A DNA stretch of 47,060 nt from Streptomyces muensis (GCF_021474425.1 NZ_JAKEIP010000041.1:1-47060), one strand, 5' to 3'. Shown: positions 1 through 9,188, numbered from the stretch's first letter. Numbers and translations: made by a program. Notes: generated from the letters alone by a model not told the origin.

Positions 1-138
1 CCCTCCAGGCGGACCGCACGATCGATGTCAAGGAGGCCCGTCGCACGGCGGCCCCGCACACATCGACCCCACACACCCCAAGCGAGGCCCGCCACCCACC
101 CGGCGGACCCATGGTCTGCGTTTTCGGGAGGACCCCCC

Positions 139-1215
139 ATGACCGCCACGCTGGAGCAGCTCCGCCGCTGCCACTTCGCCGTCGACCTGGGGGCGGCCAG
201 GACCCGCGTCTATGTGAGGGGCGCCGGGCTCGTCGTCGACCAGCCCTCCGCCGCGGCCGTCAACACCCGGACCGGCGCTCTCATCGCGGTAGGCGAGTTC
301 GCGGAGCGGATGACCGGCCGTACCCCGGACTACATCCGTGTCGTACGGCCCGTGTCCGGCGGCACCGTCGTCGACATCGAGATGGCCCAGCGCATGCTGC
401 GGCACCTGCTCGGCGACAAGATGCGCCGCGCCCTGCGCCGCAAGCCGTTCCTGCGGGGCGCCGTCTGCACGCCGCACGACGCCGACCCGCTCGCCCAGCG
501 CGCCGCCATCGAGACCCTCGTCGGCCTGGGCGCCCGGCGCGTCGAACTCGTCGACACGCTGATCGCGGCCGCGGTCGGGTGCGGGCTGCCCGTGGAGCAG
601 CCCGAGGCCAGCATGATCATGGTGTGCGGGGCCGCCGCGACCGAGGTCGCCGTGCTCTCCCTCGGCGCCATCGTCACCGCCGAACGCATCCGCGTCGGGG
701 GCGAGGCCGTGGACCACGCGATCGTGCAGCATCTGCGGCACCAGCACGAGCTGATGCTGCCCAGCCAGAACGTACGCCCGCTCCAGCTCGCCCTGTCCGG
801 CAACGGGCTGACCCCGCACGGCCCGGCCTCGACCGAGATCCACGGCCGCGACATCTGCACCGGCCTCGCCCGTTCCGTGCAGGTGGACACGGCCGCCGTA
901 CGGCACGCCATCCAGACCCCGCTCACCGCCGTGCTCGACAGCATCGGCAAGGTGCTGCGCGACTGCCCGCCCGATCTGGTCGCCGACCTCGCCGACCGCG
1001 GGATCATGATGGTCGGCGGCAGCGCGCTGCTGCCCGGCTTCGACGAGATGCTGCGGCGGGCCACCAGCATGCCCGTGCACATCGCCGAGCGCCCCGACGT
1101 CTGCGCCGTACAGGGCCTCGGCACCATGCTGGAGGGCAAGATCGAGCCCATGGAGCTGGCCTCGGCCCCGGACCCGGCCCTCGATCAGGACCCGGAGCCG
1201 GACCCGATCGACTGA
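139..1215 (+). CDS. MreB/Mbl-like actin-family protein, degenerate nucleotide site
   Basis: A 359-residue actin-fold protein of the MreB/Mbl family; such proteins polymerise under the membrane and guide wall synthesis. The phosphate-1 loop reads DLGAARTRVY (about residues 16-25), where MreB has DLGTANT. The phosphate-2 loop near residue 163 reads CGAAATEVAVLSLG and lacks the usual acidic-Gly-Gly-Thr signature. The C-terminal GGSALLPGFDEM adenosine motif (about residue 293) is retained. The ATG at 139 is chosen over an in-frame upstream start because GGGAGG lies about 8 bases before it. Streptomyces are known to carry a third, divergent MreB-like protein besides MreB and Mbl, and this may be its counterpart (recall, not checked). 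ATP binding may be weak or absent. Confidence 0.85.
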   Translation: MTATLEQLRRCHFAVDLGAARTRVYVRGAGLVVDQPSAAAVNTRTGALIAVGEFAERMTGRTPDYIRVVRPVSGGTVVDIEMAQRMLRHLLGDKMRRALRRKPFLRGAVCTPHDADPLAQRAAIETLVGLGARRVELVDTLIAAAVGCGLPVEQPEASMIMVCGAAATEVAVLSLGAIVTAERIRVGGEAVDHAIVQHLRHQHELMLPSQNVRPLQLALSGNGLTPHGPASTEIHGRDICTGLARSVQVDTAAVRHAIQTPLTAVLDSIGKVLRDCPPDLVADLADRGIMMVGGSALLPGFDEMLRRATSMPVHIAERPDVCAVQGLGTMLEGKIEPMELASAPDPALDQDPEPDPID

Positions 1216-1260
1216 GCCGCGCCGGCATCCGCGCTCGGTTCCGGTCCGGGCCCCGATGGT

Positions 1261-1374
1261 CTAGTACGGCAGAATCCGCCCCGAGGGCGTGCGCCGGTCG
1301 ATCTCGCCCCTGGTGTCGCGGGGAGCGGCGGGCCGGCGGGTGACACGAACGCGAACGTGGGTCTGGCGGTTCAT
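1261..1374 (-). CDS. Small basic protein, 37 aa, unknown function
   Basis: A short reading frame encoding 37 residues rich in Arg and Thr (starts MNRQTHVRVRVTRR, ends GRILPY). The ATG at 1374 is preceded by a perfect AGGAGG at the right distance (complement of 1380-1385), which is the main reason to call it. No signal peptide or known domain is visible. It lies convergent to the MreB-like gene with a 45-base gap. It could equally be a leader peptide or a chance frame, although the strong ribosome binding site argues for translation. Confidence 0.5.
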   Translation of the reverse strand: MNRQTHVRVRVTRRPAAPRDTRGEIDRRTPSGRILPY

Positions 1375-1444
1375 GGCGCCCTCCTCGTATCTCGGGTCCG
1401 TTGCGACCAGCCTTCTCTCCGCAACCTTTCGGCACATCGTGCCC

Positions 1445-1469
1445 ACGGAGGCACTTGTCATGCCTCCGT
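1445..1469. repeat. Perfect 9-bp inverted repeat
   Basis: ACGGAGGCA at 1445-1453 and TGCCTCCGT at 1461-1469 form a perfect hairpin with a 7-base loop. It sits in the 256-base space (1375-1630) between the small minus-strand gene and the DUF1876 gene. It is either an operator or an RNA hairpin. There is no T-tract after it, so a classical terminator is less likely. Nothing else stands out in this spacer. Confidence 0.45.
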
Positions 1470-1630
1470 AGGAGGAGCGGATGGGCGCGCGGCTGCTTCC
1501 GCCGGATGAGACCGCCCCTGAGACCGTCCCTGAGAGCGGGCCGCCGACCTGCGCTGGACCCCGCCCGGCAACAGGCGCACGCTCGATCTGTGAGGGGGCC
1601 GGCCCCTCAATCCGTACGGGAGTGATCTCG

Positions 1631-1933
1631 ATGGCAGACAAGCAGAAGGACTGGACCGTCCGGATCCACATCACCGAGGACGGCGACGACACCCGCGCCG
1701 AGGCCGTGCTGACCACCGAGGACGCTTCTCAGGACGCGTCCGCCGTCACCGGCCGGGGCGTGGCCCACCGTAATCCGATCGACCGGCCCATCCCGGAGAT
1801 CGGCGACGAACTCGCCGCCAGCCGCGCCCTGGAGGATCTCGCCATCAGGCTGCACGACATCGCCTCCGACGACATCGTGGAGCTGGCCGGCCCGGTGGAC
1901 CAGGGCGGCAGCAGGGCGTGGGAGAGGCCGTAG
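1631..1933 (+). CDS. DUF1876 domain protein
   Basis: A 100-residue acidic protein of the small actinobacterial DUF1876 family. It has the expected layout: an N-terminal WTVRIHITEDGDDTRAEA strand region, a central GRGVAHRNP, then PEIGDELAASRALEDLA and a C-terminal helix. Function is unknown; the family is common in Streptomyces as short stand-alone proteins. The ATG at 1631 is used because family members begin just before the WTV motif; the open frame extends further upstream without family similarity. It ends 12 bases from the convergent response-regulator gene. Confidence 0.85.
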   Translation: MADKQKDWTVRIHITEDGDDTRAEAVLTTEDASQDASAVTGRGVAHRNPIDRPIPEIGDELAASRALEDLAIRLHDIASDDIVELAGPVDQGGSRAWERP

Positions 1934-1945
1934 CGCCCTGCCGGC

Positions 1946-2629
1946 TCAGTGTCTGTCCACCCAGCTGTAGCGCCGCTCCGGGCGGCCCGCCTGCCCGTAC
2001 CGCAGGGACACCTCCGCCCGCCCCGTGACGCTGAAGTGCTCCAGATAGCGCCGGGCACTCACCCGTGACACCCCGAGCCGCGCCGCGCACTCCGCGGCGG
2101 AGAGGCTGCCGTCGGCCGCCCGCAGCTCGCGTTCGATCAGCTCGGCGGTCTCCACGCTCATCCCCTTGGGCAGGGCGGCCGCCGGGGCGGACGGCGCCGC
2201 GCCCCGCGCCAGCGCCCGGTCCACGTCGGACTGCCCGCTGACGACCGCCGCGTACAGGTTGCTGCGCCGCGCCGCGTACCGCTCCAGGCGCGCCCGCAGG
2301 TCCTCGGCGTCGAACGGCTTGAGCAGATAGTCGACGACCCCCTGGCGTACGGCCCCGCGCACCGCGTCGGACTCGCGTGCCGCGCTGATCACCATGACGT
2401 CGCAGTCGTGCCCGGCGGTGCGCAGCCGGGGGATGATCTCCAGGCCGAACATGTCGGGGAGATAGAGGTCGAGCAGCACGAGGTCGGGCTGCAGCTCGGC
2501 GACGGCGGTGAGCGCCTGCTCCCCGCAGTTCGCCGTGCCGATCACCCGGAACCCGTCGACGTCGTTGACGAATCCGCGGTGGATCCGCGCCACCATGAAG
2601 TCGTCCTCCACGATCAGCACATCGATCAT
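1946..2629 (-). CDS. CitB/DcuR-type response regulator
   Basis: A 227-residue response regulator of the citrate/C4-dicarboxylate family. The receiver domain (about 1-125) has the acidic pair EDD (8-10), phospho-acceptor Asp54 in LVLLDLYLPDM and the KPF lysine near residue 106. The C-terminal part (about 155-227) has a winged-helix-like DNA-binding region with ECAARLGVSRVSARRYLE, typical of DpiA/CitB proteins. It lies 13 bases downstream of its kinase partner and the pair is divergent from tctCBA, so it most likely activates that transporter when tricarboxylates are sensed outside. Confidence 0.92.
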   Translation of the reverse strand: MIDVLIVEDDFMVARIHRGFVNDVDGFRVIGTANCGEQALTAVAELQPDLVLLDLYLPDMFGLEIIPRLRTAGHDCDVMVISAARESDAVRGAVRQGVVDYLLKPFDAEDLRARLERYAARRSNLYAAVVSGQSDVDRALARGAAPSAPAAALPKGMSVETAELIERELRAADGSLSAAECAARLGVSRVSARRYLEHFSVTGRAEVSLRYGQAGRPERRYSWVDRH

Positions 2630-2642
2630 CGGGCTCTCTCCG

Positions 2643-4349
2643 TCATCTGACCCCCTCCGTCACTCGGCCGGCCGGACGGCCGACGGACATCCGGGCGGTG
2701 AACATGGCGCCGGCCGGCGTGTTGGCCACCGACACCTCGCCGCCCCGGCGTTTGCACACCAGCCGGGTCAGGGCCAGTCCGATCCCCCGGTCGCCGCCCT
2801 GCGCGGCCTTGGTGGTGAACCCGTGCAGGAACACCTCCTGCGCCAGCTCGGGCGCCACGCCCGGCCCCGAGTCCCGTACGACGATCTCCACGCTGGAGGC
2901 GTCCTGGCGCAGCTCGACCTCCACCCATGCCTCGGTCGCCTCGGAGTCGCCGTCCTCCGCTCTGGGGCCGCTCGCGGCCGCGTCGACCGCGTTGTCGACG
3001 AGGTTGCCGAGGACGGTCGCCACGTCCGCGGAGTCGGTCGGCTCCAGCTGGTCCAGGGCGGTGCGCTCGGAGATCCTCAGCTGTACCTTGCGCTCGGCGG
3101 CCAGCGCCGACTTGGCCATGAGCAGTGCGGCGACGGCCCGGTCGCGGACCCGGCTGGTGAGGTTCAGGTCGAGCGACTCGCGGTGTTTGCGCAGGGCCCG
3201 GACATACCGTACGACCTCGTCGTGCTCGCCGATCTGGATGAGCCCGGAGATGGTGTGCAGCTGGTTGGAGAACTCGTGGGCCTGGGCGCGCAGCAGCTCG
3301 GTGGTGCTGCGGAAGGAGCCCAACTCCCGTTCCATCTGGGCGAGTTCGGTGCGGTCCCGCAGGGTCGTGACGGAGCCGAGGCGGCGGCCGTCCTTGGTGA
3401 CGTCCATCCGGTTCATCACCAGGACCCGGCCACGGCGTATGACGACCTCGTCGCGGCGCGCGAGATCGCCGGGCTCGCCCTCGCGCGCGGTCCCGGCCAG
3501 GACGTCGTACAGCCGTCCCTCGATGCCCAGGTCGGCCAGGTTCATCCCGACGCAGGTATCGGGCAGGTCCAGCAGTCCGCGGCCGACGGCGTTGACGAGG
3601 GTGAGGCGCTGCTGCGGGTCGAGAGCCACGACGCCCTCGGCGATCCCGAAGAGCATCGCCTCGCGGTGTTCGGCGAGCCCGGCGATCTCGCGCGGCTCCA
3701 TGCCGAAGGTCTGGCGTTTGATCCGCCGGGCCAGCAGCCAGGAGCCGGCGATCCCGAGGACGCTGGCGACGCCGAGGTAGACGAGCAGATAGGACGAGGC
3801 GCCCACCAGTCGCTGCCAGACCGACGGCGAGGCCCGTCCGATCATCACGGTGCCGAGGTGGTCCCCGGCGTTGGCGTTCGCGGCGCCGAGTACGGGCGCC
3901 TGTGCCACCAGCTCGGTGACGCCGTTCACCGGCAGCTCGCCGGACCAGCCGCGGCCCTCGGTGACCCGCGGTCCTTCGGACGGCATCCGGGTGCCGACGA
4001 GGGTGGGGTTGGTCGAGGCGACGATCTTCCCGTCGGCGTCGGAGACCGTGGCGGAGGTGACGCCGGCCCGGGTGAGCGTGGACTGGAGGAGCGGGGCGAG
4101 CATCTCGGCGGGGGCGGGCCGGACGAGCTGGGTGCGGACGAGGGGGTTGCTCGCCAGTTCCTCGGCGAGCGCGGTCACCCGGCGTCCCTCGACCCGGTCG
4201 AAGGTCGCCTTGGACTGCGCGAGCGACACCGCGGCCACGGCGGCCAGCACGATCACGACAATGGCGAGCTGCCATACGAGCAGCTCACCGGCGAGCGTCT
4301 GGCTCCGTCTGTGCCGTTCGCTCCATTTTTGCCGTGCCGTTATGACCAC
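2643..4349 (-). CDS. CitA/DcuS-type sensor histidine kinase
   Basis: A membrane sensor kinase, about 568 residues. An N-terminal transmembrane helix (LLVWQLAIVVIVLAAVAAVSL) is followed by an extracytoplasmic PAS-like sensor of about 130 residues, a second membrane helix (YLLVYLGVASVLGIAGSWLL), a cytoplasmic PAS domain, then the Spo0B-like dimerisation helix with phospho-acceptor His in AHEFSNQLHTI. A GHKL ATPase domain follows with the N box NLVDNAVDAA and the DSGPG and GIGLAL G boxes. The GTG at 4349 is chosen because GAAGG lies about 11 bases upstream; a TTG at 4367 is possible but has no ribosome binding site. It is paired with the regulator at 1946-2629. Confidence 0.9.
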   Translation of the reverse strand: MVITARQKWSERHRRSQTLAGELLVWQLAIVVIVLAAVAAVSLAQSKATFDRVEGRRVTALAEELASNPLVRTQLVRPAPAEMLAPLLQSTLTRAGVTSATVSDADGKIVASTNPTLVGTRMPSEGPRVTEGRGWSGELPVNGVTELVAQAPVLGAANANAGDHLGTVMIGRASPSVWQRLVGASSYLLVYLGVASVLGIAGSWLLARRIKRQTFGMEPREIAGLAEHREAMLFGIAEGVVALDPQQRLTLVNAVGRGLLDLPDTCVGMNLADLGIEGRLYDVLAGTAREGEPGDLARRDEVVIRRGRVLVMNRMDVTKDGRRLGSVTTLRDRTELAQMERELGSFRSTTELLRAQAHEFSNQLHTISGLIQIGEHDEVVRYVRALRKHRESLDLNLTSRVRDRAVAALLMAKSALAAERKVQLRISERTALDQLEPTDSADVATVLGNLVDNAVDAAASGPRAEDGDSEATEAWVEVELRQDASSVEIVVRDSGPGVAPELAQEVFLHGFTTKAAQGGDRGIGLALTRLVCKRRGGEVSVANTPAGAMFTARMSVGRPAGRVTEGVR

Positions 4350-4446
4350 TATGAACTCAACCTTCAATGGTCACAGAACCGAGACGGGGTGTCTCAGGAA
4401 TCGCACAATCATGGCGCCGGAACGGGCCGAGCGAAAGAGATGAGCC
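4350..4446. promoter_or_regulatory. Divergent promoter region between sensor kinase and tctC, with small inverted repeat
   Basis: This spacer must carry the promoters of both the two-component operon and tctCBA. GAGAC at 4381-4385 and GTCTC at 4391-4395 form a perfect inverted repeat with a 5-base gap. It lies midway and is the best operator candidate for the response regulator. The assignment is inference from position only. Confidence 0.4.
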
Positions 4447-5454
4447 ATGAGAACTCGACGAGCCGCAGTTGTCGGAGCTCTTGCCGCCGTGTCGATGGTC
4501 GCGGTCAGCGCCTGTGGCGCCACCGCCGACAAGGAGGAGGGCAGCGGGGGCGGGGACGGCAAGCCCGTGACGGGACTGCGCCTCATGGTCCCGAACACCC
4601 CGGGCAGCGGTTACGACCTCACCGCCCGCACCGTCACCCAGGTCATGCAGGACACCAAGGTCGCCTCCGGCGTCCAGGTGTTCAACCTGCCCGGCGCCAG
4701 CGGCACCGTGGGCCTTCAGCGCCTGGTGAACGAGAAGGGCAACGGCAAGATGGCCATGCAGATGGGCCTGGGTGTCGTCGGCGCCTCGTACACCTCCAAG
4801 TCCGAGGCGACCCTGACGGACACCACGCCGATCGCCAAGCTGATCGAGGAGGCCGGCGCGATCGTCGTGCCGAAGAACTCGCCGTACAAGACGATGGACG
4901 ACCTCGTCACCGCCTGGAAGGAGAACCCGAAGAAGTTCGCCGTGGGCGGGGGTTCGACGGCGGGCGGTCCCGACCATCTGCTGCCGATGCAGCTGGCGAA
5001 GGCCGTCGGCATCAAGCCGAAGGACGTCAACTTCGTCTCCTACGACGGCGGCGGCGAGCTGCTTCCGGCCATCCTCGGCGACAAGATCGCGTTCGGCGCC
5101 AGCGGGTTCAGCGAGTTCCTCGACCAGATCGAGGCCGGCCAGGTGCGCGTGCTCGCGGTCACCAGCGAGAAGCCGATCGACGCGCTGAAGGACACCCCGA
5201 CCCTCAAGGACCAGGACATCGACCTGGTCTTCACCAACTGGCGCGGCATCGTGGCCCCTCCGGGCATCAGCGCCGAGCAGAAGAAGACCTGGATCGACGC
5301 GCTGACGACGATGCACGACTCCGAGGAGTGGCAGGCGCAGCTGAAGAAGAACGGCTGGGTCGACGCCTTCGCCACCGGCGACGAGTTCGGCACCTTCCTG
5401 ACCGAGCAGGACAAGGCGGTCGCCGACCTGCTGGCCGAGCTCGGGCTCGCATGA
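4447..5454 (+). CDS. tctC: Tripartite tricarboxylate transporter substrate-binding lipoprotein
   Basis: A 335-residue extracytoplasmic solute receptor of the TTT family, which captures citrate-like acids and hands them to TctAB. It has an N-terminal lipoprotein signal (basic MRTRRA, hydrophobic stretch, lipobox VSAC with the lipid-modified Cys near residue 23). The family's ligand loop follows as VPNTPGSGYDLTAR (about residues 49-62), then a type II periplasmic-binding fold. A weak AGAGATGAG ribosome site precedes the ATG. The stop codon overlaps the tctB start as ATGA, and expression is probably controlled by the divergent CitAB-type pair. Confidence 0.93.
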   Translation: MRTRRAAVVGALAAVSMVAVSACGATADKEEGSGGGDGKPVTGLRLMVPNTPGSGYDLTARTVTQVMQDTKVASGVQVFNLPGASGTVGLQRLVNEKGNGKMAMQMGLGVVGASYTSKSEATLTDTTPIAKLIEEAGAIVVPKNSPYKTMDDLVTAWKENPKKFAVGGGSTAGGPDHLLPMQLAKAVGIKPKDVNFVSYDGGGELLPAILGDKIAFGASGFSEFLDQIEAGQVRVLAVTSEKPIDALKDTPTLKDQDIDLVFTNWRGIVAPPGISAEQKKTWIDALTTMHDSEEWQAQLKKNGWVDAFATGDEFGTFLTEQDKAVADLLAELGLA

Positions 5455-5990
5455 GCTCCGAGGTGAAGGACGAAACGACCGTGGAGGACTCCCCTCCGCC
5501 GCGGGAGGGCGGGGACCGCGCACAGTACGGCGTGTGCGTGTTCCTCGCCCTGCTGGGCGGCGCCGTGATCGTGGACGCCCTCGGCATCCCGCACATCACC
5601 AGCGGCACCGACCCGGTCGGCCCGCGCGCGGTCCCGCTGATCCTGGGCGGCCTGCTCCTGCTGCTCGCGGCGCTGTACGCGGTGGACGTGGCGCGGGGCG
5701 GCCGCGGTGAGCCGGAGGGCGGCGAGGACGTCGACCTGACGAGCGGCAGCGACTGGCGCACCGTGCTGCTGCTGATCGCCGTGTTCGTGGCGAACGCGCT
5801 GCTCATCGAGCGGCTCGGCTGGGTGATCAGCGGGGCGCTGCTCTTCTGGGGCACGGCGTTCGCGCTCGGCAACCGCCACTACTTCCGCAACCTGCTGATC
5901 GCGGTGACGCTCTCGCTCACGACGTTCTACGCGTTCGCGATCGGCCTCGGCGTGAACCTCCCCGCCGGTGTCCTGCAAGGAATCCTGTGA
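5451..5990 (+). CDS. tctB: Tripartite tricarboxylate transporter small membrane subunit
   Basis: A 179-residue integral membrane protein with about four hydrophobic segments ([45 protein letters not shown] and a C-terminal pair). This matches the TctB family in size and layout. A charged N-terminal tail and a charged loop near residues 80-100 face the aqueous phase. The ATG at 5451 overlaps the tctC stop by four bases, implying translational coupling. It forms the transporter membrane unit with TctA. Confidence 0.9.
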   Translation: MSSEVKDETTVEDSPPPREGGDRAQYGVCVFLALLGGAVIVDALGIPHITSGTDPVGPRAVPLILGGLLLLLAALYAVDVARGGRGEPEGGEDVDLTSGSDWRTVLLLIAVFVANALLIERLGWVISGALLFWGTAFALGNRHYFRNLLIAVTLSLTTFYAFAIGLGVNLPAGVLQGIL

Positions 5991-6000
5991 GGCCTGGCCC

Positions 6001-7509
6001 GTGACGGAGAACCTGAACAACCTGATGCAGGGCTTCGCGGACGTGATGGATCCGCTGAACCTGCTGCTCGCCCTGGTCGGTGTCGTCATCGGCACCGCGG
6101 TGGGCGTCCTGCCGGGCATCGGCCCGGCGATGACGGTGGCCCTGCTGCTGCCCGTGACGTACGGCATGGAGCCGGTGCAGGCGTTCATCATGTTCGCCGG
6201 CATCTTCTACGGCGGCATGTACGGCGGCTCGACGACCTCGATCCTGCTCAACACCCCCGGCGAGTCCTCGTCCGTGGTGACGGCGATCGAGGGCAACAAG
6301 ATGGCGAAGGCGGGCCGCGCGGCCCAGGCCCTGGCCACGGCGGCGATCGGCTCCTTCGTGGCCGGCACCATCGGCACCCTGCTGCTGGTCCTGATCACCC
6401 CGTTCGTGGTGGAATTCGCGGTCAGCCTGGGCGCCCCGGACTACTTCGCGCTGATGCTGCTGGCCTTCATAGCCGTGACGTCGGTACTGGGCTCGTCCCG
6501 CGTCCGGGGCTTCATATCCCTGCTGCTGGGCCTGACGATCGGCCTGGTCGGCATCGACTCGGTGTCCGGCCAGCAGCGGCTGACGCTCGGCGTACCGCAG
6601 CTGGCCGACGGCATCGACGTCGTCGTGGTCGCGGTCGGCATCTTCGCGGTCGGCGAGGCGCTGTGGGTGGCCGCGCATCTGCGGCGCAAGCCGGCCGAGG
6701 TGATCCCGGTGGGCCGCCCGTGGATGGGTGGGAAGGACTGGAAGCGGTCCTGGAAGCCGTGGCTGCGCGGCACGGCGTTCGGCTTCCCCTTCGGGGCGCT
6801 GCCGGCCGGCGGCGCGGAGATCCCGACCTTCCTGTCGTACGCCACGGAGAAGCGGCTCACCAAGCACCCGGAGGAGTTCGGGAAGGGCGCGATCGAGGGC
6901 GTGGCGGGCCCGGAGGCGGCGAACAACGCGTCGGCGGCGGGCACCCTGGTCCCGATGCTGGCGATCGGCCTCCCGACCAACGCCACGGCGGCCGTGATGC
7001 TGGCGGCCTTCCAGTCGTACGGCATCCAGCCCGGCCCGCTGCTCTTCGAACGCGAGGCGAGCCTGGTCTGGGTCCTGATCGCGAGCCTCTTCATCGGCAA
7101 CCTGCTCCTGCTGCTGCTGAACCTCCCGCTGGCCCCGGCATGGGCGAAGCTGCTGCAGATCCCGCGTCCGTACCTCTACGCGGGCATCCTGTTCTTCGCG
7201 TCGATGGGCGCCTACGCCGTCAACGCCCAGCCGCTCGACCTGTTCCTCCTGCTGACCCTGGGTCTCCTGGGCTTCGCCATGCGACGGTTCGGGCTGCCGG
7301 TGCTGCCGCTGATCGTCGGGGTGATCCTGGGCCCGCGTGCGGAGCTGCAGGGCCGGCGTTCCCTTCAGTTGTCCGGTGGCGAGTTGTCGGGTTTGGTGGG
7401 CGGTCCGGTGTCGTACTCGGTCTACGCGGTGATCGCGCTGGTCCTGTTGTGGCCGCTGGTTCGCCGTTTCGTGGTAAGTCCCCTGCGTGCGCGAAACGCC
7501 GCCGCCTGA
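6001..7509 (+). CDS. tctA: Tripartite tricarboxylate transporter large membrane subunit
   Basis: A 502-residue polytopic membrane protein with around 11-12 hydrophobic segments, the transport channel of the TTT system. The family signature G-x-x-x-G-x-x-P-G-I-G-P is seen as [11 protein letters not shown] near residues 36-46. The second conserved half-signature is [16 protein letters not shown] near residues 263-278. A GTG at 6001 is preferred because it begins just after the tctB stop (5990), while the frame upstream lies inside tctB. The function is proton- or sodium-coupled uptake of tricarboxylates with TctB and TctC. Confidence 0.92.
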   Translation: MTENLNNLMQGFADVMDPLNLLLALVGVVIGTAVGVLPGIGPAMTVALLLPVTYGMEPVQAFIMFAGIFYGGMYGGSTTSILLNTPGESSSVVTAIEGNKMAKAGRAAQALATAAIGSFVAGTIGTLLLVLITPFVVEFAVSLGAPDYFALMLLAFIAVTSVLGSSRVRGFISLLLGLTIGLVGIDSVSGQQRLTLGVPQLADGIDVVVVAVGIFAVGEALWVAAHLRRKPAEVIPVGRPWMGGKDWKRSWKPWLRGTAFGFPFGALPAGGAEIPTFLSYATEKRLTKHPEEFGKGAIEGVAGPEAANNASAAGTLVPMLAIGLPTNATAAVMLAAFQSYGIQPGPLLFEREASLVWVLIASLFIGNLLLLLLNLPLAPAWAKLLQIPRPYLYAGILFFASMGAYAVNAQPLDLFLLLTLGLLGFAMRRFGLPVLPLIVGVILGPRAELQGRRSLQLSGGELSGLVGGPVSYSVYAVIALVLLWPLVRRFVVSPLRARNAAA

Positions 7510-7527
7510 GACGTCTGGAGTGCAGAG

Positions 7528-7923
7528 ATGACCATCCTGGTCGGCTACGTCCCCTCCCCCGAGGGCGAGGCGGCCCTGCGGGCGGGGATCGACGAGGCCC
7601 GCCGCCGCGGTGAGAAACTGCTGGTGGTGAACACCACCAGGGGGGACGCCCTGGTGGATCCGCGCTTCGCCCAGGAGCCCGATCTGACCCATGTGCGCGA
7701 GGACCTCGCGGCGCTGGGCGTCGACTTCGACATCCGTCAGGTCCTCGGCGCCCGGGACGCCGCCGCGGAGATCATCGAGCTGGTGGAGCAGACGGACGCG
7801 TCCCTGGTGGTGATCGGTCTGCGCAGGCGCAGTGCCGTCGGGAAACTGATCATGGGGTCCGCGGCCCAGCAGATCCTGCTGGGGGTGGACTGTCCGGTCC
7901 TCGCCGTGAAGGCGGCGGGGTGA
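7528..7923 (+). CDS. Universal stress protein, UspA family
   Basis: A single-domain Usp protein of 131 residues with the Rossmann-like alpha/beta fold. It starts MTILVGYVPSPEG. The nucleotide loop near the C-terminus reads GLRRRSAVGKLIMGS, close to the G-2x-G-9x-G-S pattern of ATP-binding Usp proteins, followed by the terminal strand CPVLAVKA. It lies 18 bases after tctA and is probably co-transcribed with it and with the next gene. The role is likely stress or energy sensing; no specific partner is evident. Confidence 0.9.
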   Translation: MTILVGYVPSPEGEAALRAGIDEARRRGEKLLVVNTTRGDALVDPRFAQEPDLTHVREDLAALGVDFDIRQVLGARDAAAEIIELVEQTDASLVVIGLRRRSAVGKLIMGSAAQQILLGVDCPVLAVKAAG

Positions 7924-7930
7924 GGTGACG

Positions 7931-9076
7931 ATGATGCTGCGAACCTTCGGCTGGTCGTTCGGCGTCACGGTGGTCGGCCTCGCCTTCGCCGCGTGGCAGT
8001 GGGGCTGGGAGGCCTTCGGGATCGTGCTGATCCTGTCGATCCTGGAGATCTCCCTCTCCTTCGACAACGCGGTCGTCAACGCCGGGATCCTGAAGAAGAT
8101 GAACGCCTTCTGGCAGCGGATCTTCCTCACGGTCGGCATTCTGATCGCGGTGTTCGGGATGCGGCTGGTCTTCCCGGTGGTGATCGTCGCGATCAGCGCC
8201 AAGGTGGGGCCCGTGGAGGCGGTCCAGCTCGCCCTCGACGATCCCGACCGCTACCAGGACCTGGTCACCGACGCCCACCCGGCCATCGCGGCCTTCGGCG
8301 GCATGTTCCTGCTGATGATCTTCCTCGACTTCATCCTCGAGGACCGTGAGATCAAGTGGCTGACCTGGCTGGAACGCCCGCTCGCCAAGCTCGGCAGGAT
8401 CGACATGCTGTCGGTGTGCGTCGCCCTCGTCGCCCTCCTGACGACGGCGATGACCTTCGCCACCCACGCCCATGTCAGCACCGGGCACGCGGACAAGGCG
8501 GCCACGGTGCTGCTGTCCGGGGTGGCGGGCCTGATCACGTATCTCGTCGTGGGCGGCCTCTCGGCCCACTTCGAGGAAAAGATCGAAGAGGAGGAGGAAC
8601 AGGAGGAAGAGGCCGAGGAGAAGGCCAGGGCGGAAGGCAGGCCGATCTCACCGGTCGCCCTCGCCGGCAAGGCCGCCTTCTTCATGTTCCTCTACCTGGA
8701 GGTCCTGGACGCCTCCTTCTCCTTCGACGGCGTGATCGGCGCCTTCGCCATCACCAACCACATCTTCTGGATGGCCCTCGGCCTCGGCATCGGCGCGATG
8801 TACGTCCGTTCCCTGACCGTGTACCTGGTCCGCCAGGGCACCCTCGACGACTACGTCTACCTGGAGCACGGCGCCCACTACGCCATCGGCGCCCTCGCCG
8901 CCATCCTCCTCATCACCATCCAGCACCAGATCAGCGAGATCATCACCGGCCTGATCGGCGTCGTACTGATCGCCGCGTCCTTCCTGGCCTCCGTCCGCCG
9001 CAACCGGGCACTGGCGGCGGAGGGGGCGCCCGGGGAGCCCGAGGAGAAGAAGGGGGAGGTGCGGTCGGGGGCGTGA
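7931..9076 (+). CDS. DUF475 / TerC-like integral membrane protein
   Basis: A polytopic membrane protein of about 381 residues. The signature EISLSFDNAVVNAGIL is near residue 40 and is echoed in the second half by EVLDASFSFDGVIGAFAI, the paired acidic motifs of TerC/DUF475 proteins, which have been linked to metal ion export. A strongly acidic cytoplasmic loop (EEKIEEEEEQEEEAEEKA) separates the halves. The start could be GTG 7925, ATG 7931 or ATG 7934; GGGGTGAGG upstream favours one of the ATGs. It is separated from the Usp gene by only a few bases. Confidence 0.88.
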   Translation: MMLRTFGWSFGVTVVGLAFAAWQWGWEAFGIVLILSILEISLSFDNAVVNAGILKKMNAFWQRIFLTVGILIAVFGMRLVFPVVIVAISAKVGPVEAVQLALDDPDRYQDLVTDAHPAIAAFGGMFLLMIFLDFILEDREIKWLTWLERPLAKLGRIDMLSVCVALVALLTTAMTFATHAHVSTGHADKAATVLLSGVAGLITYLVVGGLSAHFEEKIEEEEEQEEEAEEKARAEGRPISPVALAGKAAFFMFLYLEVLDASFSFDGVIGAFAITNHIFWMALGLGIGAMYVRSLTVYLVRQGTLDDYVYLEHGAHYAIGALAAILLITIQHQISEIITGLIGVVLIAASFLASVRRNRALAAEGAPGEPEEKKGEVRSGA

Positions 9077-9106
9077 AGGACGGCCGACCCTCCCGCGCCT
9101 GGCCCG

Positions 9107-9188
9107 CCAGGCTGTGGGCAGTCGTTCCGCAGAGGCCAGGCTGTGGGCAGTCGTTCCGCAGGGCGGAACGGGTGGGCACAGCCTGGCC
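9107..9188. repeat. Palindromic intergenic repeat with a duplicated left arm
   Basis: A 26-base unit (CCAGGCTGTGGGCAGTCGTT followed by CCGCAG) occurs twice in tandem at 9107-9132 and 9136-9161. The second copy pairs with CGGAACGGGTGGGCACAGCC and TGGCC at 9164-9188 to form a long imperfect hairpin. From memory, close relatives of this palindrome are frequent between genes in Streptomyces; this was not checked. The 373-base gap 9077-9449 holds this element and, near its right end, the promoter region of the VanW-family gene; nothing else was recognised in it. Confidence 0.75.

Noticed and set aside
2508..5450. Very long open frame on the plus strand across the two-component genes and tctC
   Set aside because: It runs antisense to the kinase and out of frame with tctC; the product is low-complexity and Arg/Gly-rich. 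Only its last part, in frame from 5451, is the real tctB.
5917..8202. Long minus-strand open frame over tctA and the Usp gene
   Set aside because: The product is His/Arg/Asp-rich with no recognisable domain, and the opposite strand encodes clear conserved membrane and Usp proteins.
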